Shown: positions 5,395 through 10,374 of the stretch, one piece after another
How positions within the stretch are numbered: position 1 is the first letter of the stretch
Layout: each line of letters begins with the position of its first letter
NCBI GenBank assembly: GCA_020200935.1
Contig: JAIVHR010000004.1
Span: 1-10,374 of the forward strand
Direction: 5' to 3'
Origin: Sphingomonadales bacterium
Lineage (GTDB): Bacteria; Pseudomonadota; Alphaproteobacteria; Sphingomonadales; Sphingomonadaceae
Length of the DNA stretch: 10,374 nt
Notes under the pieces: generated by a model
Database searches by the model: none
The model's input: the letters and a program-made list of their open reading frames with translations, nothing else
What the model was told of the DNA's origin: nothing
Translations under genes and position numbers: made by a program

Positions 5395-6578
5395 TCTCAT
5401 TCGATGAGGCCTTCGATCTGGTTCGCCGGGCGGGGCGGCCGCTCGGCAGCGAACGAGTGACACTCGACGAAGCGGCCGACCGGGTGCTCGCCGAGCCCGT
5501 GCATGCGACGATCGACGCACCGCGGGGCGATGTCTCGGCGATGGATGGCTATGCGGTGCGAGAGGCCGACCTCGAGAACTTCCCGGTTCGATTGAAGGTG
5601 GTCGGCGAATCCTTTCCCGGCACGGCTGGTCTGGAAGATCTTCCGCCTGAATCCTGTCTGCGCATATTCACCGGTGCAGCGCTGCCGCCCAAGGCGGACT
5701 GTGTGGTCATCCAGGAGAATGTCTGGCTGGAGAACGACACAGCGGTGATCGAGACGCATCCCGGCCCCGCCGGTCATGTTCGGGCGCGCGCGTCGGATTT
5801 TGCAAAGGGCGACAGGCTGCTCGAGCGCGGAAGACTGTTGGACGCGCGGGCGCTGGTAGCGGCTGCCGGGGCGGATCTGGCCGAGGTCAACGTTGCGCTG
5901 CAACCCCGGGTGGCGATCCTCGGCACCGGCGACGAGCTCGCCCCTCCGGGTATGGCGAAGAATACCGAAGGCACCATTCCGGAGAGCGTGACGTTCGGCG
6001 TTGCCGCGCTTGCTGAACAATGGGGCAGCAGCGTGATTAGCCGAACCCGGCTGTGCGATGAGCTCGACTCGATGAAGGAGGCGGCGGCTTCCGCGCTATG
6101 CGACGCCGATCTCGTCCTCGTCACCGGCGGCGCCTCGGTCGGCAAGCGCGACTTCGCCAAGGCGATGTTCGAGGATGAAGGGCTCGAGCTGATCTTCAGC
6201 AAGGTAGCGATCAAGCCGGGCAAGCCGGTCTGGTTCGGGAGGGCCGGAAAAGCGCTGGTGATGGGATTACCGGGAAATCCCACATCCGCGCTGGTGACGG
6301 GGCGCCTGTTCCTAGCGCCGCTGCTGGCCGGTCTCACAGGTCGCGATCCGGCCGTCGCGCTTGCCTGTCGCAGAGCGCTCCTCACTGGTCGGCTCGGCCC
6401 CTGCGGCGAGCGCGAAACCTTCGTCCGAGCGCGGTGGGCAGAAAATGCCGTGCAACCGCTCGATAGCAAGGATTCGAGTGCGCAACGAGCGCTCGCGGCC
6501 GCCGAGCTTCTCATCCGGCGCTCCCCCGGAGCCCGAGCCGCGGAAGCCGGAGACCCGGTCGACGTGCTCGACTTCTAG
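5391..6578 (+). CDS. moeA: Molybdopterin molybdenumtransferase MoeA
   Basis: 395 residues (E. coli MoeA 411). The family landmarks appear in order: SAMDGYAV (49-56), FTGAALP (93-99), VRARASDFAKGD (130-141), AILGTGDEL (175-183), LVTGGASVGKRDF (243-255), KPGKP (276-280) and GLPGNPTSALVTGRLF (292-307). Asp52, Thr94, Asp136, Glu182 and Asp254 match active-site residues known in MoeA. It inserts molybdate into adenylylated MPT, producing Mo-MPT. It uses GTIPESV (194-200) where E. coli has a DTN-type segment, a variation I associate with sphingomonads. Translation probably depends on the preceding five-codon leader. The stop at 6576-6578 is one base from the convergent mobA stop, leaving no room for a dedicated terminator. 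Confidence 0.95.
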   Translation: MISFDEAFDLVRRAGRPLGSERVTLDEAADRVLAEPVHATIDAPRGDVSAMDGYAVREADLENFPVRLKVVGESFPGTAGLEDLPPESCLRIFTGAALPPKADCVVIQENVWLENDTAVIETHPGPAGHVRARASDFAKGDRLLERGRLLDARALVAAAGADLAEVNVALQPRVAILGTGDELAPPGMAKNTEGTIPESVTFGVAALAEQWGSSVISRTRLCDELDSMKEAAASALCDADLVLVTGGASVGKRDFAKAMFEDEGLELIFSKVAIKPGKPVWFGRAGKALVMGLPGNPTSALVTGRLFLAPLLAGLTGRDPAVALACRRALLTGRLGPCGERETFVRARWAENAVQPLDSKDSSAQRALAAAELLIRRSPGARAAEAGDPVDVLDF

Positions 6579-6579
6579 C

Positions 6580-7155
6580 CTAGCGGGCGATCCGGCGCTC
6601 CGCCTCAGCCAGATCGCTCTCGGTATTGATATTGAAAAAGGGATCGAACCGTTCCGACCACTCGACGGCAACGCATCCAGCCGCCTCGGCGAACCCTTTC
6701 AGGGACCTCTCGCCGGATGCAAGATAGGGGACTAGTGCCGGAAGCGCCGCAGCCCGCCAGAGAGCGCAAACCGGATGAACAAAACCGCCGCTGCTGGCAA
6801 CCGCCACTGTCGAGCGGTCGATCGCTCGCTTCAGGAGGGGCAGCAAGTCTCCGGGAAGGAACGGCATGTCGCAGGGGAGCGTGAGCAGAAATTCGCGTTC
6901 CTGCTCTCTGGCGAATCGCAGACCGGAGGCAAGACCACCGAGCGGCCCGTCGATTTCCGGATCGTCGGTGATTTGGGGCAGATCTCTTGCTTGCCCGCCA
7001 CGCACGACACTCAGAGCAACGAGATCCGTGTGGTCGCGAGCATAGTCGATCACTCTGTCGATCAGACTGCGGCCAGCCAGCCGACGCAGCGGTTTTCGGC
7101 CGCCGATGCGGCGCCCTTCGCCGCCGGCGAGGATCAGGATCATCGGATCGGCCAT
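6580..7155 (-). CDS. mobA: Molybdenum cofactor guanylyltransferase MobA
   Basis: 191 residues, a typical MobA length (E. coli 194). The nucleotide-binding loop is ILAGGEGRRIGGRKPL (8-23), with Lys21 as the expected GTP-contacting lysine. The guanine-recognition segment is GPLGGLASGL (70-79). The metal-binding Asp is in LPCDMPFLP (93-101, Asp97), HPVCALW (127-133) follows, and FNINTESDLAEAE lies near the C-terminus (174-186). It attaches GMP to Mo-MPT to give MGD, the form needed by NarG and other DMSO-reductase-family enzymes. It is transcribed against moeA and away from the porin; an FNR-like site at 7192-7205 lies 37 bases ahead of the ATG. No good ribosome site is seen (GGGAGAAAG about 12 bases up is the best), and if the FNR site acts at -41.5 the message would be nearly leaderless. 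Confidence 0.95.
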   Translation of the reverse strand: MADPMILILAGGEGRRIGGRKPLRRLAGRSLIDRVIDYARDHTDLVALSVVRGGQARDLPQITDDPEIDGPLGGLASGLRFAREQEREFLLTLPCDMPFLPGDLLPLLKRAIDRSTVAVASSGGFVHPVCALWRAAALPALVPYLASGERSLKGFAEAAGCVAVEWSERFDPFFNINTESDLAEAERRIAR

Positions 7156-7191
7156 CTACCGCACGCTTTCTCCCAACCCGCGGCCGGGGAT

Positions 7192-7205
7192 TTGATTAAG
7201 ATCAT
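7192..7205. promoter_or_regulatory. FNR/Dnr-like binding site between mobA and the porin gene
   Basis: TTGAT-TAAG-ATCAT matches TTGAT-N4-ATCAA at 9 of 10 positions. It lies in the 117-base gap between divergent genes and could serve both. For the porin, TTCTAT at 7225-7230 is a plausible -10, giving a start near 7237, about 39 bases from the site centre. For mobA, a -41.5 placement would put the start near 7157. FNR, Dnr and Nnr proteins of the CRP family bind such sites under low oxygen or NO; which one acts here is unknown. Confidence 0.65.
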
Positions 7206-7259
7206 GGGCCGCTTCCGTGCGGACTTCTATCCCGATCAAGCGCATTCTTCGACGCTGTG

Positions 7260-7265
7260 AAAGGA
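7260..7265 (+). promoter_or_regulatory. Ribosome binding site fixing the GTG start of the porin
   Basis: AAAGGA ends 7 bases before the GTG at 7273. The nearer ATG at 7266 runs into a stop after four codons, so the GTG is the start. Confidence 0.7.
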
Positions 7266-7272
7266 ATGACAA

Positions 7273-8502
7273 GTGCGTAGGAATCTCGCCCGGATTGCAT
7301 TTGCATCGATGTTGCTCGTTGGCGCGGCCGGCGCGGCGCAGGCTGAGGAATCCGCGGCCTCGCCCGGTGCGATCGAGATCACGCCGTTGATCGATGCGCG
7401 CCTACGTTACGAGCATGTCGAGCAGCCGGCGCTCGACGCCGACGCGCTAACCTTGCGTCTTCGCGCTGGCGTGCAGGCCAGGGCTGGTCACTTCTCGCTG
7501 CTGGTCGAAAGCGAAGCGACCGGTGCAGTGGTTGACGACTACAACGCCTTTCCCTTCCCGCTAGCCGATAGGCAACGACGGTCGCAATTCTCTGTCGTCG
7601 CGGATCCAGCGAATATCGAGCTCAATCGGCTTCAAATGCAATATGCGTCCGAGGACACGACCGTTACGCTCGGTCGTCAGCGCATCAATCTCGACGATCA
7701 ACGCTGGGTCGGCTCGGTCGGATGGCGGCAGAACGAGCAAACCTTCGATGCTTTGCGCGGAGAGGCCGCGCTCGGGCCCATCTCTCTCGACCTCACCTAT
7801 GCGATTGATCAGCGGACGATCTTTGGCAGTGACGCGGGACCGCGCAGCTCGCTCGACGGCGATTTCGTTTTCGCCGGCGCAGGCGCATCTCTTGGGCCGA
7901 TCGAGGGCAAGCTGTTCGCCTATCTGATCGACTATGACGAATTATTATTACTCGCCAACAGCAGTCAGACCTACGGCGCCATTGTCAGCGGCAGTCTTCC
8001 GCTCGGCGAGCACCTCGCGGTCACGCTGCGGGCGAGCTATGCCCGGCAATCCGATCTCGGGCGGAACCCGTTCGACTATGCGGCCGACTATTGGTCGTTG
8101 GAGGGCAGATCGAGTCTCGCCGGCTTTTCGATCGGTGCCGGCTGGGAGGAGCTTGGCAGCGACAATGGTATTGCCGTGCAGACGCCAATGGCGACGCTGC
8201 ACAAATTCAACGGGTGGGCCGATCTGTTCCTCACCACGCCCCCCGCAGGGCTTCAGGACGCCTGGGTGTCGGTGGGACGGTCGTTTAACGGAATCGCATT
8301 GCTACCGGGCCTCAACGCCAATATCGCTTTTCACCAGTATGACAGTGCCGCTGGCGATATCGAATATGGCACCGAATGGAATGCCTCGCTCGGATTCCGG
8401 ATTGGGCCTGTCGGTCTGCTGGCGAAATTCGCCGATTACAATGCGGTCGGGTTCGGCGTGGATACACGCAAATTCTGGCTTCAAGCAGCGTGGATCTTCT
8501 AG
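7273..8502 (+). CDS. Outer membrane beta-barrel porin (alginate-export-like family)
   Basis: 409 residues from a GTG start. A Sec signal peptide (basic RRNLAR, hydrophobic core) ends at AAQA-EE (residue 24). The mature protein shows alternating polar/hydrophobic strands. It begins ITPLIDARLRYEHVEQPALD, contains VTLGRQRINLDDQRWVGSVGW around residues 133-153, and ends with a strand closing in Phe (LQAAWIF), the Bam-recognition signature of outer membrane barrels. The RLRYE...DADALTLRLRAG opening and the LGRQ...DQRWVG segment resemble porins annotated as alginate export family; the substrate cannot be read from sequence. Control by the FNR-like site at 7192-7205 and position between cofactor and nar genes suggest an anion or solute channel used in nitrate respiration, which is inference. 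It contains three consecutive rare TTA leucine codons at 7942-7950. Confidence 0.85.
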   Translation: MRRNLARIAFASMLLVGAAGAAQAEESAASPGAIEITPLIDARLRYEHVEQPALDADALTLRLRAGVQARAGHFSLLVESEATGAVVDDYNAFPFPLADRQRRSQFSVVADPANIELNRLQMQYASEDTTVTLGRQRINLDDQRWVGSVGWRQNEQTFDALRGEAALGPISLDLTYAIDQRTIFGSDAGPRSSLDGDFVFAGAGASLGPIEGKLFAYLIDYDELLLLANSSQTYGAIVSGSLPLGEHLAVTLRASYARQSDLGRNPFDYAADYWSLEGRSSLAGFSIGAGWEELGSDNGIAVQTPMATLHKFNGWADLFLTTPPAGLQDAWVSVGRSFNGIALLPGLNANIAFHQYDSAAGDIEYGTEWNASLGFRIGPVGLLAKFADYNAVGFGVDTRKFWLQAAWIF

Positions 8503-8522
8503 TCTCGCCGAGCGCCCGAACG

Positions 8523-8732
8523 CTATACCAGAAAGTAGATCACCAAAGGTACGCCGACGATCGCTACGACCAGCCAGACTAACGGCCATACCCGTCCCTG
8601 GCCTTCATGTGCCATCGTCGTTTCGAGCGGAGCGCGACTCCGCTCGACATCGTGGCTGGTATCGGTTTCGCTCTTCAGCCCTGGATTGAGCGATGAGCCG
8701 GGAGATGTGCTTTGTTCAGGTCGCTCGGTCAT
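8523..8732 (-). CDS. Small tail-anchored membrane protein of unknown function, end of nar operon
   Basis: 69 residues. Residues 1-48 are hydrophilic and probably disordered, rich in Ser, Glu and Thr. Residues 49-68 form a single transmembrane helix (WPLVWLVVAIVGVPLVIYFL) ending one residue before the stop. No signal peptide is present, so it should be tail-anchored with its N-terminus in the cytoplasm. I recognise no family. The start at 8732 is supported by AGGAAGGAGAG (8747-8737), a very strong ribosome site; a longer reading from 8762 would ignore it. It overlaps the 113-residue gene by 17 bases and converges on the porin with a 20-base gap. It is the last gene after narI, and a role with the membrane-bound nitrate reductase is a guess from position. 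Confidence 0.75.
   Translation of the reverse strand: MTERPEQSTSPGSSLNPGLKSETDTSHDVERSRAPLETTMAHEGQGRVWPLVWLVVAIVGVPLVIYFLV
8624..8646. repeat. Perfect 9-bp inverted repeat inside the tail-anchored protein gene
   Basis: CGAGCGGAG (8624-8632) and CTCCGCTCG (8638-8646) are perfect complements around a 5-base loop CGCGA. No T-run follows on either strand. It could slow RNA polymerase or stabilise the 3' end of either convergent transcript. Confidence 0.55.
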
Positions 8733-9057
8733 GGGACTCTCCTTCCTGCTCGTGTGCCGCACAATGCTCGCCGCATGTCGTTGCGGTCAAGCGCCAGTGC
8801 ACCATAGCCAAAAGACAGGTCGTCCCGGGATCTCCGCTGTCGCGGAGATTCGAGGTCAGAGTCGCCCAATCTTCCTCCGGCGCGAGACGGGAAAAATCGG
8901 CAATTGCCATCCGCACATACCCGGTCGGTGTAACACCCACCTCCTGGGCGGCCGTTCGCACCTGGCCGGCTAGCTCGGGGTTTGCGGCGGCGAGCCAACC
9001 TTGAAACGCAGAGGACGAATCTCGCGCGGCGGCGAGTATGTCACCCAGAATAGGCAT
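8716..9057 (-). CDS. Conserved-looking 113-aa protein of unknown function in nar operon
   Basis: 113 residues, soluble, no signal peptide. It begins MPILGDILAAARDSSSAFQG. Its middle reads QVRTAAQEVGVTPTGYVRMA (32-51) then IADF, spacing that recalls the helix-turn-helix part of ribbon-helix-helix proteins. Next comes EEDWATLTSNLRDSGDPGTT (61-80), then CLLAMVHWRL. Three cysteines (81, 95, 99) and His98/His102 lie in the C-terminal third, so metal binding is possible. I recall similar proteins following narI in other alphaproteobacteria, without a known function. The ATG at 9057 shares its T position with the TGA of the prolyl isomerase gene (TGATG), so the two are translationally coupled. A longer version from 9237 would lie inside the isomerase gene and is rejected. 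GAGGCGG is the ribosome site. Confidence 0.8.
   Translation of the reverse strand: MPILGDILAAARDSSSAFQGWLAAANPELAGQVRTAAQEVGVTPTGYVRMAIADFSRLAPEEDWATLTSNLRDSGDPGTTCLLAMVHWRLTATTCGEHCAAHEQEGESHDRAT
8737..8747 (-). promoter_or_regulatory. Strong ribosome binding site for the tail-anchored protein
   Basis: AGGAAGGAGAG on the minus strand, with AAGGAG (8744-8739) six bases before the ATG at 8732. It lies inside the 3' end of the upstream gene and decides the start. Confidence 0.7.
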
Positions 9058-9968
9058 CAACCAGCCGCCTCGATCACAATGCCCTCGACATTGGCGACAG
9101 AGGCGAGGCCAGCCACATAGCGCGTCGCCGACACCGACCAACTGCGCGCCTCGAGCGTGTCGGCGATCTTCTCGGCGACGACCTCGAAGGGCAATGTGTG
9201 GCCTTCGATCCGCCGCTGAAGGCGTAAGACATGCCAACCGAAGCTGGACTTAACCGGGTCGCGGCCGGTCGTTCCCTCGGAAAGAGCCTCAAGCGCCTCC
9301 TGCACCGACGGAACGAGTTCGCCACGGCGCACCTGCCCCAACGATCCATCTTGTTGCGCCGACGGGCATTTTGAAAAGCTGCGGGCGGCCTCGGCGAAGA
9401 CCTGCGGATCGTCGCCGACCTGCTCGGCAATTCCACGCGCCTGTTGTTCGGCCGCCTGCCATTCCGACTCACCCTCGCCCTCAGGCTCGATCAGGATATG
9501 CGACGCCTCGAACAGGTCGGGCGTGCGGAATCGTTCGGGTTGCGCGTCATAATATCGGCGGCACTCCGGTTCGCTCGGGGTGGCGGGTTCCACCTCCTGC
9601 TCAAGCAGTGCGCCGATCAGAGCGTCGTCGTCGGCCTCGCGGCGGCCGCTCTCGTCGGTTTCCGGCTGCGCCTCGAGATCAAGCAGGCGTGCCTGCTGGA
9701 GCAACAGCTCTCGCACGGCAAGTGCGCGCGCGGCTTCGATCCAGGCTGTCTCGGCATCGGGTGCCGGGTGATGCTGGATCTCCTGGGCAATAGCCTCGGG
9801 TGCTATTTCGACGCCGTTCACGCGCACTTCGCCAAAGCTCGGCGGCGGCGGCATCTGTATAGCCTCGTCGGGGCCGCCGCAGCCGCCGCTTTCGCAGGCG
9901 CTTGGCATGGCTGGTGCTGGCCGGGGCGGATCGGCTTCGACGTTAATGACGTCCAGTCTTCTAGTCAT
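9057..9968 (-). CDS. Cytoplasmic parvulin-type peptidyl-prolyl isomerase of the nar operon
   Basis: 303 residues. An N-terminal tail with a cysteine pair (Cys25 and Cys30, ACESGGCGG) precedes a helical region: VNGVEIAPEAIAQEIQHHPA at about 50-69 and ARALAVRELLLQQARLLDLE at about 80-99. The parvulin domain then spans about 150-252, with EASHILIEP (154-162), SLGQVRRGELVPSVQEAL (209-226) and FGWHVLRLQ (243-251). His157 and His246 match the conserved active-site histidines of parvulins. No signal peptide is visible, unlike SurA or PpiD, so it acts in the cytoplasm. PPIases of this type (NifM/PpiC-like) occur in narGHJI operons of several alphaproteobacteria and are presumed to assist maturation of NarGH, which also folds in the cytoplasm. 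The start overlaps the narI stop by four bases (ATGA). Confidence 0.88.
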   Translation of the reverse strand: MTRRLDVINVEADPPRPAPAMPSACESGGCGGPDEAIQMPPPPSFGEVRVNGVEIAPEAIAQEIQHHPAPDAETAWIEAARALAVRELLLQQARLLDLEAQPETDESGRREADDDALIGALLEQEVEPATPSEPECRRYYDAQPERFRTPDLFEASHILIEPEGEGESEWQAAEQQARGIAEQVGDDPQVFAEAARSFSKCPSAQQDGSLGQVRRGELVPSVQEALEALSEGTTGRDPVKSSFGWHVLRLQRRIEGHTLPFEVVAEKIADTLEARSWSVSATRYVAGLASVANVEGIVIEAAG

Positions 9969-10374
9969 GTCGCTTGCCCGCTCTCCGCTTCCTGCCGAAG
10001 GGCGGTCGTCCTGCCATGGGCAGGTGCACTTCCAGCAGGGCCGTGGGTCGCGCTATAATCCGGCTTTTTCTGCGACGTGCGCGAGCGGACGATCTGATAT
10101 CCTGGCCGCAGCAGAAACCAGACCGGCGCACTCCAGATGTGCACGAGACGGGTGAAGGGGGTGATAAGAAAGAGCGTCAGCCCTAGAACGATATGCAACT
10201 TATAGACCAGCGCAACATCCTTGATCAGCTCCGGAGCGGCGGGATCGACCCTCAAGATGCCTTGGGCCCAGCCCATGAACCGCACCATCTCGCTGCCGTC
10301 GAGATGCCGTATCGTCCACCAAGTGGTGAGGATACCGAGTACGAGCTGCGACCAGATCAGCACCAGCACAAGAA
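9965..10374 (-). CDS. narI: Respiratory nitrate reductase gamma subunit NarI (C-terminal part only)
   Basis: About 136 residues of the C-terminus are visible; the N-terminal part lies beyond the window. Two membrane spans are present: one ending ...LVLGILTTWWTI, and one containing the haem-ligand region KLHIVLGLTLFL followed by ITPFTRLVHIWSAPVW. The two histidines (in KLH and LVHIW) are 18 residues apart, matching the His187/His205 haem b ligands of E. coli NarI. NarI anchors NarGH at the inner membrane and passes quinol electrons inward. After RPGYQIVR comes a hydrophilic tail of about 40 residues, rich in Ala, Gly, Ser and charged residues. The TGA overlaps the ATG of the prolyl isomerase gene. 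narGHJ are expected further to the right. Confidence 0.95.
   Translation of the reverse strand, partial: LVLVLIWSQLVLGILTTWWTIRHLDGSEMVRFMGWAQGILRVDPAAPELIKDVALVYKLHIVLGLTLFLITPFTRLVHIWSAPVWFLLRPGYQIVRSRTSQKKPDYSATHGPAGSAPAHGRTTALRQEAESGQAT

Noticed and set aside
5774..6514. 246-codon minus-strand frame opposite moeA
   Set aside because: It is a Ser/Arg/Ala-rich shadow of moeA with no motif of its own.
9444..10058. 204-codon plus-strand frame opposite the prolyl isomerase
   Set aside because: It is a shadow frame; the minus-strand isomerase and NarI are unambiguous.
1..10374. CRISPR arrays, insertion sequences, integrases, toxin-antitoxin pairs
   Set aside because: No regularly spaced repeats, transposase or integrase motifs, or paired small toxin/antitoxin genes could be seen on either strand.

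Overview
The window looks like chromosomal DNA from a GC-rich alphaproteobacterium, most likely a sphingomonad. The grounds are a PopZ (DUF2497) gene next to a TolC-type exporter and a TolC-linked PCMT-family protein, strongly GC-biased third codon positions in the coding regions, and family-typical MoeA wording. The genus cannot be fixed from sequence alone.

Layout. (1) 1-2528, minus strand: a housekeeping envelope/cell-cycle operon, PCMT-like methyltransferase > tolC > popZ (cut by the window edge). A sigma70-like promoter sits at about 2557-2585, and the genes overlap or nearly abut. (2) 2715-2788, plus strand: tRNA-Cys(GCA) with its own upstream promoter. (3) 2789-3604: about 815 bases without a convincing gene, with AT-rich patches and a strong imperfect inverted repeat. 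It looks like a junction between conserved core DNA and an acquired respiratory block. (4) 3605-6578, plus strand: a DUF454 (YbaN) membrane protein, then moaD-moaE-moaB-moeA for molybdenum cofactor assembly. (5) 6580-7155, minus: mobA, convergent on moeA. (6) 7273-8502, plus: an outer-membrane beta-barrel porin, divergent from mobA. (7) 8523-10374, minus: the 3' end of a nitrate reductase operon, narI (partial) > cytoplasmic parvulin-type prolyl isomerase > 113-aa protein of unknown function > 69-aa tail-anchored protein, all overlapping by 1-17 bases.

How it works together. NarI is the cytochrome b subunit of the membrane nitrate reductase NarGHI, whose NarG subunit needs the bis-MGD cofactor. 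MoaD/MoaE (MPT synthase), MoaB (MPT adenylylation or a related step), MoeA (Mo insertion) and MobA (GMP attachment) supply that cofactor. moaA and moaC are not in the window. Two sites resembling the FNR/Dnr consensus TTGAT-N4-ATCAA, at 4036-4049 before moaD and at 7192-7205 between mobA and the porin, suggest that cofactor supply and an outer-membrane channel are switched on with nitrate respiration when oxygen is low.

The most interesting parts are the poorly described gene trio after narI, the two FNR-like sites, a five-codon leader ORF coupled to moeA, and the unexplained non-coding block after the tRNA.
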